Source of the DNA: Bathymodiolus brooksi
Taxonomy: Eukaryota; Mollusca; Bivalvia; Mytilida; Modiolidae
Direction: 5' to 3'
Assembly: GCA_963680875.1 (NCBI GenBank)
Contig: OY804576.1
Coordinates: 75,955,668 to 76,019,667, forward strand
Length of the DNA: 64,000 nt
Positions 29,470-44,100 of the stretch are shown here, one piece after another (position 1 is the stretch's first letter; each line of letters begins with the position of its first letter). The notes under the pieces were generated by a model, which did no database searches, was not told the origin of the DNA, and was given only the letters and a program-made list of their open reading frames with translations. A program made the position numbers and the translations under genes.

Positions 29470-30746
29470 TAAGGATAAAATCAATAAACAAATAGATTGA
29501 TTTGTAGATTAATTATTGGTATAGGACAGTTAAGTAACAGATTAAATTAGAAGTAGAAATGACTATATTTACACAAGTGATACAAATGTATTATCCATGT
29601 TATGTCCATGAATATTCAAAATTAGTCAATAACATATTTATGATCCTCCATTGTAAGACTATTTTATTTATTTACTTCTTTCAAATAACAATGACAAATG
29701 GTTATACAAACTTCATAAGTGTGTATAGTAAATATATGTTTGTCCTGTCAAATTGGCAACCTATAGTAAATATGTAATATTCTCATTTAATTATTTGTGT
29801 GAAATAACTACATTTTAAACTTTGATGTTATGTTATAATATTCAATCATCATAAATATGCTAAAATATGCAAAATCTTGTGAACAAACTACAATTTTATC
29901 GCTATGGTAACTTAATATGCTTCGACATATTAGTTATAGACATGCACACCTCATGTATGTCAAATAACTTTTATAGCGAGAGAAAAAAAGCAAAAGGAAA
30001 CAATACAAAAATCAAGATTATATTTATCAATGCTAAAGTTGAAAGTCGTACCGTTGTTCAAATATGAAGTTTTTTCCATAAAATAGAAAAAACATTACCA
30101 AGATTAACAACGAAATTATACACTGAAGTCTTTGATACTGGAAGTTTGGACTGAAACTATGCAGTGTAAACAATCAAAGAACAAAATGAAATGTAAATCG
30201 GTAGATACTTATCCGTGTCTTTTATCAATACATTATTGCACGAGACGATCAGACAGTGCCATAGTCCATCGTGAGATTCGGGGAATCGGCACTAGTACCA
30301 AACACAAAGTTAACACAAAGCAAACAAAAACCACACTTACTCTCAGAAAAACAGGAATGAAACGAAGCATTCATATGCGTTGGAAGGCTCTATTTAGCAT
30401 TTTCAAATATATTATGTTAAAACAATACCCTCTTCCAACTTAATTGAATTTATTAGAAGACTATCTAAAAAATATTTTTATCAAATTCAAATGTCAGCTT
30501 GTAAAAAACAAACCAAGTACTTCTGTTTGACATCTGTCCCTCTCTGCCTGAAATGAATCATATGAAAAACAGAAAAAATATTACAGTCAGAACAAAACCA
30601 GGAAATCGTAGATACCCTAACACAAATATATATGATCGGTCACTATCCTGGCTTGGCATATGCTCTTCTATACAAAGTGTCGGTGTTGAGCTAATTTTAT
30701 TTAAAGAATATATCCAAGATATAATCATGCGATACCAATTCATTTC
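29470..30746. other. Copy C 3' flank, no gene seen
   Basis: 29480-29780 matches 14860-15100 and 5210-5400. 30330-30520 matches 15250-15720 apart from the SINE there. The short frames have no recognisable domain. Confidence 0.45.
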
Positions 30747-30993
30747 GGGGCCGTCGTGGTTGTGATCGTTTGGTAGTTGGATTTACAACTAACTGTGCAA
30801 TCAGTGCCTATCACCACTAATCGAACCCCGTTTATGGCGAGGTGTACTCGATGCAACATTATGTGATAAAATTCGTCAGTTTCTTGCGACAGATCGGTGG
30901 TTTTCTCCAGGTACTCCGGTTTCTTCCACTGATAAAACTGACCGCCATGATATATTGTTGAAAGTGGCGTTAAACACCATAAACCAAACCATC
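30747..30993 (+). mobile_element. SINE-A copy 6
   Basis: Head gtcgtggttgtgatcgtttg and tail gtggcgttaaacaccataaa, with part of the B-box region deleted. Target duplication ccaattcatttc (30735-30746) / ccaattgatttc (30994-31005). Confidence 0.88.
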
Positions 30994-31156
30994 CCAATTG
31001 ATTTCATCTCATATTTCTTAAAACAATAACTCGATGTTTTACAGTCTGGGACCACTTTGATAATGTTTTTGCAATTTACAATTCAATGTGAATCTCCTAT
31101 TTCTATGATTCAAGAAAATGTTATTGAAAATCATAAGACAATGAGTGTAATCAAAG

Positions 31157-31195
31157 CCACTATAAACATATTTATCAGCGGTATTTTGATTGTTA
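31157..31195 (+). repeat. Diverged half-monomer of the 75-bp satellite
   Basis: ccactataaacatatttatc then agcggtattttgattgtta aligns to the satellite's ccactataaatattctatca then gtggtgttttgattgtta with few changes. It is isolated from the array by about 155 bp. Confidence 0.7.
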
Positions 31196-31199
31196 GAAA

Positions 31200-31348
31200 G
31201 GTTTAAAGATACCAAAGGGGTAATCAGAATCCGTAAATCGAAGAAGGACAGACAACACAATGGCCAAAAAGAAAAAAGGACAAACAATGATCTACACAAC
31301 ACTACACAGAAAACTAAAGATCGAGCAACACGAACCCCACTACAAACA
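31200..31348 (-). repeat. R1 fragment abutting the satellite
   Basis: agataccaaaggggtaatca, agaaaactaaagatcgagc and caacacgaaccccacta match R1. The satellite starts within or directly after it. Confidence 0.55.
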
Positions 31349-31950
31349 ATCCAGTGTACTACTTGTAACCTACTCCACTATAAATATTCTATCAGTGGTG
31401 TTTTGATTGTTACTCTATTGTACATCGAGTTTACTACTTGTAACCTACTCCACTATAAATATTCTATCAGTGGTGTTTTGGTTGTTACTCTATTGTACAT
31501 TGAGTTTACTACTTGTAACCTACTCCACTATAAATATTCTATCAGTGGTGTTTTGATTGTTACTCTATTGTACATCGAGTTTACTACTTGTAACCTACTC
31601 CACTATGAATATTCTATCAGTGGTGTTTTGATTGTTACTCTATTGTACATCGAGTTTACTACTTGTAACCTACTCCACTATAAATATTCTATCAGTGGTG
31701 TTTTGGTTGTTACTCTATTGTACATCGAGTTTACTACTTGTAACCTACTCCACTATAAATATTCTATCAGTGGTGTTTTGGTTGTTACTCTATTGTACAT
31801 CGAGTTTACTACTTGTAACCTACTCCACTATAAATATTCTATCAGTGGTGTTTTGGTTGTTACTCTATAGTACATCGAGTTTACTACTTGTAACCTACTC
31901 CACTATAAATATTCTATCAGTGGTGTTTTGATTGTTACTCTATAGTACAT

Positions 31951-34900
31951 CGAGTGTACTACTTGTAACCTACTCCACTATAAATATTCTATCAGTGGTG
32001 TTTTGGTTGTTACTCTATAGTACATCGAGTTTACTACTTGTAACCTACTCCACTATAAATATTCTATCAGTGGTGTTTTGATTGTTACTCTATTGTACAT
32101 TGAGTTTACTACTTGTAACCTACTCCACTATAAATATTCTATCAGTGGTGTTTTGATTGTTACTCTATTGTACATCGAGTTTACTACTTGTAACCTACTC
32201 CACTATAAATATTCTATCAGTGGTGTTTTGGTTGTTACTCTATTGTACATCGAGCTTACTACTTATAACCTACTCCACTATAAATATTCTATCAGTGGTG
32301 TTTTGGTTGTTACTCTATAGTACATCGAGTTTACTACTTGTAACCTACTCCACTATAAATATTCTATCAGTGGTGTTTTGATTGTTACTCTATTGTACAT
32401 CGAGTTTACTACTTGTAACCTACTCCACTATAAATATTCTATCAGTGGTGTTTTGATTGTTACTCTATAGTACATCGAGTTTACTACTTGTAACCTACTC
32501 CACTATAAATATTCTATCAGTGGTGTTTTGGTTGTTACTCTATTGTACATCGAGTTTACTACTTGTAACCTACTCCACTATAAATATTCTATCAGTGGTG
32601 TTTTGGTTGTTACTCTATTGTACATCGAGTTTACTACTTGTAACCTACTCCACTATAAATATTCTATCAGTGGTGTTTTGGTTGTTACTCTATAGTACAT
32701 CGAGTTTACTACTTGTAACCTACTCCACTATAAATATTCTATCAGTGGTGTTTTGATTGTTACTCTATAGTACATCGAGTTTACTACTTGTAACCTACTC
32801 CACTATAAATATTCTATCAGTGGTGTTTTGGTTGTTACTCTATTGTACATCGAGTTTACTACTTGTAACCTACTCCACTATAAATATTCTATCAGTGGTG
32901 TTTTGATTGTTACTCTATTGTACATCGAGTTTACTACTTGTAACCTACTCCACTATAAATATTCTATCAGTGGTGTTTTGGTTGTTACTCTATTGTACAT
33001 CGAGTTTACTACTTGTAACCTACTCCACTATAAATATTCTATCAGTGGTGTTTTGATTGTTACTCTATAGTACATCGAGTTTACTACTTGTAACCTACTC
33101 CACTATAAATATTCTATCAGTGGTGTTTTGGTTGTTACTCTATTGTACATCGAGTTTACTACTTGTAACCTACTCCACTATAAATATTCTATCAGTGGTG
33201 TTTTGATTGTTACTCTATTGTACATCGAGTTTACTACTTATAACCTACTCCACTATAAATATTCTATCAGTGGTGTTTTGATTGTTACTCTATTGTACAT
33301 CGAGTTTACTACTTGTAACCTACTCCACTATAAATATTCTATCAGTGGTGTTTTGATTGTTACTCTATTGTACATCGAGTTTACTACTTGTAACCTACTC
33401 CACTATAAATATTCTATCAGTGGTGTTTTGATTGTTACTCTATTGTACATCGAGTTTACTACTTGTAACCTACTCCACTATAAATATTCTATCAGTGGTG
33501 TTTTGATTGTTACTCTATAGTACATCGAGTTTACTACTTGTAACCTACTCCACTATAAATATTATATCAGTGGTGTTTTGGTTGTTACTCTATTGTACTT
33601 CGAGTTTACTACTTGTAACCTACTCCACTATAAATATTCTATCAGTGGTGTTTTGATTGTTACTCTATTGTACATTGAGTTTACTACTTGTAACCTACTC
33701 CACTATAAATATTATATTAGTGGTGTTTTGGTTGTTACTCTATTGTACATCGAGTTTACTACTTGTAACCTACTCCACTATAAATATTCTATCAGTGGTG
33801 TTTTGGTTGTTACTCTATTGTACATCGAGTTTACTACTTGTAACCTACTCCACTATAAATATTCTATCAGTGGTGTTTTGGTTGTTACTCTATAGTACAT
33901 CGAGTTTACTACTTGTAACCTACTCCACTATAAATATTCTATCAGTGGTGTTTTGATTGTTACTCTATTGTACATCGAGTTTACTACTTGTAACCTACTC
34001 CACTATAAATATTCTATCAGTGGTGTTTTGGTTGTTACTCTATTGTACATCGAGTTTACTACTTGTAACCTACTCCACTATAAATATTTTATCAGTGGTG
34101 TTTTGATTGTTACTCTATTGTACATCGAGTTTACTACTTGTAACCTACTCCACTATAAATATTCTATCAGTGGTGTTTTGGTTGTTACTCTATTGTACAT
34201 CGAGTTTACTACTTGTAACCTACTCCACTATAAATATTCTATCAGTGGTGTTTTGATTGTTACTCTATAGTACATCGAGTTTACTACTTGTAACCTACTC
34301 CACTATAAATATTCTATCAGTGGTGTTTTGGTTGTTACTCTATTGTACATCGAGTTTACTACTTGTAACCTACTCCACTATAAATATTCTATCAGTGGTG
34401 TTTTGATTGTTACTCTATAGTACATCGAGTTTACTACTTATAACCTACTCCACTATAAATATTCTATCAGTGGTGTTTTGATTGTTACTCTATTGTACAT
34501 CGAGTTTACTACTTGTAACCTACTCCACTATAAATATTCTATCAGTGGTGTTTTGATTGTTACTCTATTGTACATCGAGTTTACTACTTGTAACCTACTC
34601 CACAATAAATATTCTATCAGTGGTGTTTTGATTGTTACTCTATTGTACATCGAGTTTACTACTTGTAACCTACTCCACTATAAATATTCTATCAGTGGTG
34701 TTTTGATTGTTACTCTATAGTACATCGAGTTTACTACTTGTAACCTACTCCACTATAAATATTATATCAGTGGTGTTTTGGTTGTTACTCTATTGTACTT
34801 CGAGTTTACTACTTGTAACCTACTCCACTATAAATATTCTATCAGTGGTGTTTTGATTGTTACTCTATTGTACATTGAGTTTACTACTTGTAACCTACTC

Positions 34901-37900
34901 CACTATAAATATTCTATCAGTGGTGTTTTGATTGTTACTCTATAGTACATCGAGTTTACTACTTGTAACCTACTCCACTATAAATATTCTATCAGTGGTG
35001 TTTTGATTGTTACTCTATAGTACATCGAGTTTACTACTTGTAACCTACTCCACTATAAATATTCTATCAGTGGTGTTTTGGTTGTTACTCTATTGTACAT
35101 CGAGTTTACTACTTGTAACCTACTCCACTATAAATATTCTATCAGTGGTGTTTTGATTGTTACTCTATAGTACATCGAGTTTACTACTTGTAACCTACTC
35201 CACTATAAATATTCTATCAGCGGTGTTTTGGTTGTTACTCTATTGTACATCGAGTTTACTACTTGTAACCTACTCCACTATAAATATTCTATCAGTGGTG
35301 TTTTGATTGTTACTCTATTGTACATCGAGTTTACTACTTGTAACCTACTCCACTATAAATATTCTATCAGTGGTGTTTTGGTTGTTACTCTATTGAACAT
35401 CGAGTTTACTACTTGTAACCTACTCCACTATAAATATTCTATCAGTGGTGTTTTGATTGTTACTCTATAGTACATCGAGTTTACTACTTGTAACCTACTC
35501 CACTATAAATATTCTATCAGTGGTGTTTTGGTTGTTACTCTATTGTACATCGAGTTTACTACTTGTAACCTACTCCACTATAAATATTCTATCAGTGGTG
35601 TTTTGGTTGTTACTCTATTGTACATCGAGTTTACTACTTGTAACCTACTCCACTATAAATATTCTATCAGTGGTGTTTTGATTGTTACTCTATTGTACAT
35701 CGAGTTTACTACTTGTAACCTACTCCACTATAAATATTCTATCAGTGGTGTTTTGGTTGTTACTCTATTGTACATCGAGTTTACTACTTGTAACCTACTC
35801 CACTATAAATATTCTATCAGTGGTGTTTTGATTGTTACTCTATTGTACATCGAGTTTACTACTTGTAACCTACTCCACTATAAATATTCTATCAGTGGTG
35901 TTTTGGTTGTTACTCTATTGTACATCGAGTTTACTACTTGTAACATACTCCACTATTAATATTCTATCAGTGGTGTTTTGATTGTTACTCTATTGTACAT
36001 TGAGTGTACTACTTGTAACCTACTCCACTATAAATATTCTATCAGTGGTGTTTTGATTGTTACTCTATTGTACATCGAGTTTACTACTTGTAACCTACTC
36101 CACTATAAATATTCTATCAGTGATGTTTTGATTGTTACTCTATTGTACATTGAGTTTACTACTTGTAACCTACTCCACTATAAATATTCTATCAGTGGTG
36201 TTTTGGTTGTTACTCTATTGTACATCGAGTTTACTACTTGTAACCTACTCCACTATAAATATTCTATCAGTGGTGTTTTGATTGTTACTCTATTGTACAT
36301 CGAGTTTACTACTTGTAACCTACTCCACTATAAATATTATATCAGTGGTGTTTTGGTTGTTACTCTATTGTACATCGAGTTTACTACTTGTAACCTACTC
36401 CACTATAAATATTCTATCAGTGGTGTTTTGGTTGTTACTCTATTGTACATCGAGTTTACTACTTGTAACCTACTCCACTATAAATATTCTATCAGTGGTG
36501 TTTTGGTTGTTACTCTATTGTACATCGAGTTTACTACTTGTAACCTACTCCACTATAAATATTCTATCAGTGGTGTTTTGATTGTTACTCTATTGTACAT
36601 CGAGTTTACTACTTGTAACCTACTCCACTATAAATATTCTATCAGTGGTGTTTTGATTGTTACTCTATAGTACATCGAGTGTACTACTTGTAACCTACTC
36701 CACTATAAATATTCTATCAGTGGTGTTTTGGTTGTTACTCTATAGTACATCGAGTTTACTACTTGTAACCTACTCCACTATAAATATTCTATCAGTGGTG
36801 TTTTGATTGTTACTCTATTGTACATTGAGTTTACTACTTGTAACCTACTCCACTATAAATATTCTATCAGTGGTGTTTTGATTGTTACTCTATTGTACAT
36901 CGAGTTTACTACTTGTAACCTACTCCACTATAAATATTCTATCAGTGGTGTTTTGGTTGTTACTCTATTGTACATCGAGCTTACTACTTATAACCTACTC
37001 CACTATAAATATTCTATCAGTGGTGTTTTGGTTGTTACTCTATAGTATATCGAGTTTACTACTTGTAACCTACTCCACTATAAATATTCTATCAGTGGTG
37101 TTTTGATTGTTACTCTATTGTACATCGAGTTTACTACTTGTAACCTACTCCACTATAAATATTCTATCAGTGGTGTTTTGATTGTTACTCTATAGTACAT
37201 CGAGTTTACTACTTGTAACCTACTCCACTATAAATATTCTATCAGTGGTGTTTTGGTTGTTACTCTATTGTACATCGAGTTTACTACTTGTAACCTACTC
37301 CACTATAAATATTCTATCAGTGGTGTTTTGGTTGTTACTCTATTGTACATCGAGTTTACTACTTGTAACCTACTCCACTATAAATATTCTATCAGTGGTG
37401 TTTTGGTTGTTACTCTATAGTACATCGAGTTTACTACTTGTAACCTACTCCACTATAAATATTCTATCAGTGGTGTTTTGATTGTTACTCTATAGTACAT
37501 CGAGTTTACTACTTGTAACCTACTCCACTATAAATATCTATCAGTGGTGTTTTGGTTGTTACTCTATTGTACATCGAGTTTACTACTTGTAACCTACTCC
37601 ACTATAAATATTCTATCAGTGGTGTTTTGATTGTTACTCTATTGTACATCGAGTTTACTACTTGTAACCTACTCCACTATAAATATTCTATCAGTGGTGT
37701 TTTGGTTGTTACTCTATTGTACATCGAGTTTACTACTTGTAACCTACTCCACTATAAATATTCTATCAGTGGTGTTTTGATTGTTACTCTATAGTACATC
37801 GAGTTTACTACTTGTAACCTACTCCACTATAAATATTCTATCAGTGGTGTTTTGGTTGTTACTCTATTGTACATCGAGTTTACTACTTGTAACCTACTCC

Positions 37901-40900
37901 ACTATAAATATTCTATCAGTGGTGTTTTGATTGTTACTCTATTGTACATCGAGTTTACTACTTATAACCTACTCCACTATAAATATTCTATCAGTGGTGT
38001 TTTGATTGTTACTCTATTGTACATCGAGTTTACTACTTGTAACCTACTCCACTATAAATATTCTATCAGTGGTGTTTTGATTGTTACTCTATTGTACATC
38101 GAGTTTACTACTTGTAACCTACTCCACTATAAATATTCTATCAGTGGTGTTTTGATTGTTACTCTATTGTACATCGAGTTTACTACTTGTAACCTACTCC
38201 ACTATAAATATTCTATCAGTGGTGTTTTGATTGTTACTCTATAGTACATCGAGTTTACTACTTGTAACCTACTCCACTATAAATATTATATCAGTGGTGT
38301 TTTGGTTGTTACTCTATTGTACTTCGAGTTTACTACTTGTAACCTACTCCACTATAAATATTCTATCAGTGGTGTTTTGATTGTTACTCTATTGTACATT
38401 GAGTTTACTACTTGTAACCTACTCCACTATAAATATTATATCAGTGGTGTTTTGGTTGTTACTCTATTGTACATCGAGTTTACTACTTGTAACCTACTCC
38501 ACTATAAATATTCTATCAGTGGTGTTTTGGTTGTTACTCTATTGTACATCGAGTTTACTACTTGTAACCTACTCCACTATAAATATTCTATCAGTGGTGT
38601 TTTGGTTGTTACTCTATAGTACATCGAGTTTACTACTTGTAACCTACTCCACTATAAATATTCTATCAGTGGTGTTTTGATTGTTACTCTATAGTACATC
38701 GAGTTTACTACTTGTAACCTACTCCACTATAAATATTCTATCAGTGGTGTTTTGGTTGTTACTCTATTGTACATCGAGTTTACTACTTGTAACCTACTCC
38801 ACTATAAATATTCTATCAGTGGTGTTTTGATTGTTACTCTATTGTACATCGAGTTTACTACTTGTAACCTACTCCACTATAAATATTCTATCAGTGGTGT
38901 TTTGATTGTTACTCTATTGTACATCGAGTTTACTACTTGTAACCTACTCCACTATAAATATTCTATCAGTGGTGTTTTGGTTGTTACTCTATTGTACATC
39001 GAGTTTACTACTTGTAACCTACTCCACTATAAATATTCTATCAGTGGTGTTTTGATTGTTACTCTATAGTACATCGAGTTTACTACTTGTAACCTACTCC
39101 ACTATAAATATTCTATCAGTGGTGTTTTGGTTGTTACTCTATTGTACATCGAGTTTACTACTTGTAACCTACTCCACTATAAATATTCTATCAGTGGTGT
39201 TTTGATTGTTACTCTATTGTACATCGAGTTTACTACTTATAACCTACTCCACTATAAATATTCTATCAGTGGTGTTTTGATTGTTACTCTATTGTACATC
39301 GAGTTTACTACTTGTAACCTACTCCACTATAAATATTCTATCAGTGGTGTTTTGATTGTTACTCTATTGTACATCGAGTTTACTACTTGTAACCTACTCC
39401 ACTATAAATATTCTATCAGTGGTGTTTTGATTGTTACTCTATTGTACATCGAGTTTACTACTTGTAACCTACTCCACTATAAATATTCTATCAGTGGTGT
39501 TTTGATTGTTACTCTATAGTACATCGAGTTTACTACTTGTAACCTACTCCACTATAAATATTATATCAGTGGTGTTTTGGTTGTTACTCTATTGTACTTC
39601 GAGTTTACTACTTGTAACCTACTCCACTATAAATATTCTATCAGTGGTGTTTTGATTGTTACTCTATTGTACATTGAGTTTACTACTTGTAACCTACTCC
39701 ACTATAAATATTCTATCAGTGGTGTTTTGATTGTTACTCTATAGTACATCGAGTTTACTACTTGTAACCTACTCCACTATAAATATTCTATCAGTGGTGT
39801 TTTGATTGTTACTCTATAGTACATCGAGTTTACTACTTGTAACCTACTCCACTATAAATATTCTATCAGTGGTGTTTTGGTTGTTACTCTATTGTACATC
39901 GAGTTTACTACTTGTAACCTACTCCACTATAAATATTCTATCAGTGGTGTTTTGATTGTTACTCTATAGTACATCGAGTTTACTACTTGTAACCTACTCC
40001 ACTATAAATATTCTATCAGCGGTGTTTTGGTTGTTACTCTATTGTACATCGAGTTTACTACTTGTAACCTACTCCACTATAAATATTCTATCAGTGGTGT
40101 TTTGATTGTTACTCTATTGTACATCGAGTTTACTACTTGTAACCTACTCCACTATAAATATTCTATCAGTGGTGTTTTGGTTGTTACTCTATTGTACATC
40201 GAGTTTACTACTTGTAACCTACTCCACTATAAATATTCTATCAGTGGTGTTTTGATTGTTACTCTATAGTACATCGAGTTTACTACTTGTAACCTACTCC
40301 ACTATAAATATTCTATCAGTGGTGTTTTGGTTGTTACTCTATTGTACATCGAGTTTACTACTTGTAACCTACTCCACTATAAATATTCTATCAGTGGTGT
40401 TTTGATTGTTACTCTATTGTACATCGAGTTTACTACTTGTAACCTACTCCACTATAAATATTCTATCAGTGGTGTTTTGATTGTTACTCTATTGTACATC
40501 GAGTTTACTACTTGTAACCTACTCCACTATAAATATTCTATCAGTGGTGTTTTGATTGTTACTCTATTGTACATCGAGTTTACTACTTGTAACCTACTCC
40601 ACTATAAATATTCTATCAGTGGTGTTTTGGTTGTTACTCTATTGTACATCGAGTTTACTACTTGTAACCTACTCCACTATAAATATTCTATCAGTGGTGT
40701 TTTGATTGTTACTCTATTATACATCGAGTTTACTACTTGTAACCTACTCCACTATAAATATTCTATCAGTGGTGTTTTGATTGTTACTCTATTGTACATC
40801 GAGTTTACTACTTGTAACCTACTCCACTATAAATATTCTATCAGTGGTGTTTTGGTTGTTACTCTATTGTACATCGAGTTTACTACTTGTAACCTACTCC

Positions 40901-41150
40901 ACTATAAATATTCTATCAGTGGTGTTTTGATTGTTACTCTATTGTACATCGAGTTTACTACTTGTAACCTACTCCACTATAAATATTCTATCAGTGGTGT
41001 TTTGGTTGTTACTCTATTGTACATCGAGTTTACTACTTGTAACCTACTCCACTATAAATATTCTATCAGTGGTGTTTTGATTGTTACTCTATTGTACATC
41101 GAGTTTACTACTTGTAACCTACTCCACTATAAATATTCTATCAGTGGTGT
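31951..41150 (+). repeat. Higher-order repeat of ~4.7-4.8 kb, two copies
   Basis: Rare variants recur at a constant offset of 4725 bp (63 monomers): cgagtgtact at 31951 and 36676; cgagcttactacttataacc at 32251 and 36976. Later markers (tgtacttcgag near 33598 and 38322) have an offset one base shorter after a 1-bp deletion near 37536. By 35221 and 40020 (atcagcggtg) the offset is about 4800, so one monomer was gained or lost. Confidence 0.85.
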
Positions 41151-41155
41151 TTTGA

Positions 41156-44100
41156 TTGTTACTCTATTGTACATCGAGTTTACTACTTGTAACCTACTCC
41201 ACTATAAATATTCTATCAGTGGTGTTTTGGTATTGTGTTACTCTATTGTACATCGAGTTTACTACTTGTAACCTACTCCACTATAAATATTCTATCAGTG
41301 GTGTTTTGATTGTTACTCTATTGTACATCGAGTTTACTACTTGTAACCTACTCCACTATAAATATTCTATCAGTGGTGTTTTGATTGTTACTCTATTGTA
41401 CATCGAGTTTACTACTTGTAACCTACTCCACTATAAATATTCTATCAGTGGTGTTTTGGTTGTTACTCTATTGTACATCGAGTTTACTACTTGTAACCTA
41501 CTCCACTATAAATATTCTATCAGTGGTGTTTTGATTGTTACTCTATTGTACATCGAGTTTACTACTTGTAACCTACTCCACTATAAATATTCTATCAGTG
41601 GTGTTTTGATTGTTACTCTATTGTACATCGAGTTTACTACTTGTAACCTACTCCACTATAAATATTCTATCAGTGGTGTTTTGATTGTTACTCTATTGTA
41701 CATCGAGTTTACTACTTGTAACCTACTCCACTATAAATATTCTATCAGTGGTGTTTTGGTTGTTACTCTATTGTACATCGAGTTTACTACTTGTAACCTA
41801 CTCCACTATAAATATTCTATCAGTGGTGTTTTGATTGTTACTCTATTGTACATCGAGTTTACTACTTGTAACCTACTCCACTATAAATATTCTATCAGTG
41901 GTGTTTTGGTTGTTACTCTATTGTACATCGAGTTTACTACTTGTAACCTACTCCACTATAAATATTCTATCAGTGGTGTTTTGATTGTTACTCTATTGTA
42001 CATTGAGTTTACTACTTGTAACCTACTCCACTATAAATATTCTATCAGTGGTGTTTTGGTTGTTACTCTATTGTACATCGAGTTTACTACTTGTAACCTA
42101 CTCCACTATAAATATTCTATCAGTGGTGTTTTGATTGTTACTCTATTGTACATCGAGTTTACTACTTGTAACCTACTCCACTATAAATATTCTATCAGTG
42201 GTGTTTTGATTGTTACTCTATTGTACATCGAGTTTACTACTTGTAACCTACTCCACTATAAATATTCTATCAGTGGTGTTTTGGTTGTTACTCTATTGTA
42301 CATCGAGTTTACTACTTGTAACCTACTCCACTATAAATATTCTATCAGTGGTGTTTTGATTGTTACTCTATTGTACATCGAGTTTACTACTTGTAACCTA
42401 CTCCACTATAAATATTCTATCAGTGGTGTTTTGGTTGTTACTCTATTGTACATCGAGTTTACTACTTGTAACCTACTCCACTATAAATATTCTATCAGTG
42501 GTGTTTTGGTTGTTACTCTATTGTACATCGAGTTTACTACTTGTAACCTACTCCACTATAAATATTCTATCAGTGGTGTTTTGATTGTTACTCTATTGTA
42601 CATCGAGTTTACTACTTGTAACCTACTCCACTATAAATATTCTATCAGTGGTGTTTTGATTGTTACTCTATTGTACATCGAGTTTACTACTTGTAACCTA
42701 CTCCACTATAAATATTCTATCAGTGGTGTTTTGGTTGTTACTCTATTGTACATCGAGTTTACTACTTGTAACCTACTCCACTATAAATATTCTATCAGTG
42801 GTGTTTTGGTTGTTACTCTATTGTACATCGAGTTTACTACTTGTAACCTACTCCACTATAAATATTCTATCAGTGGTGTTTTGATTGTTACTCTATTGTA
42901 CATCGAGTTTACTACTTGTAACCTACTCCACTATAAATATTCTATCAGTGGTGTTTTGGTTGTTACTCTATTGTACATCGAGTTTACTACTTGTAACCTA
43001 CTCCACTATAAATATTCTATCAGTGGTGTTTTGGTTGTTACTCTATTGTACATCGAGTTTACTACTTGTAACCTACTCCACTATAAATATTCTATCAGTG
43101 GTGTTTTGATTGTTACTCTATAGTACATCGAGTTTACTACTTGTAACCTACTCCACTATAAATATTCTATCAGTGGTGTTTTGATTGTTACTCTATTGTA
43201 CATCGAGTTTACTACTTGTAACCTACTCCACTATAAATATTCTATCAGTGGTGTTTTGGTTGTTACTCTATTGTACATCGAGTTTACTACTTGTAACCTA
43301 CTCCACTATAAATATTCTATCAGTGGTGTTTTGATTGTTACTCTATTGTACATCGAGTTTACTACTTGTAACCTACTCCACTATAAATATTCTATCAGTG
43401 GTGTTTTGGTTGTTACTCTATTGTACATCGAGTTTACTACTTGTAACCTACTCCACTATAAATATTCTATCAGTGGTGTTTTGATTGTTACTCTATTGTA
43501 CATCGAGTTTACTACTTGTAACCTACTCCACTATAAATATTCTATCAGTGGTGTTTTGGTTGTTACTCTATTGTACATCGAGTTTACTACTTGTAACCTA
43601 CTCCACTATAAATATTCTATCAGTGGTGTTTTGATTGTTACTCTATTGTACATCGAGTTTACTACTTGTAACCTACTCCACTATAAATATTCTATCAGTG
43701 GTGTTTTGGTTGTTACTCTATTGTACATCGAGTTTACTACTTGTAACCTACTCCACTATAAATATTCTATCAGTGGTGTTTTGATTGTTACTCTATTGTA
43801 CATCGAGTTTACTACTTGTAACCTACTCCACTATAAATATTCTATCAGTGGTGTTTTGGTTGTTACTCTATTGTACATCGAGTTTACTACTTGTAACCTA
43901 CTCCACTATAAATATTCTATCAGTGGTGTTTTGATTGTTACTCTATTGTACATCGAGTTTACTACTTGTAACCTACTCCACTATAAATATTCTATCAGTG
44001 GTGTTTTGATTGTTACTCTATTGTACATCGAGTTTACTACTTGTAACCTACTCCACTATAAATATTCTATCAGTGGTGTTTTGATTGTTACTCTATTGTA

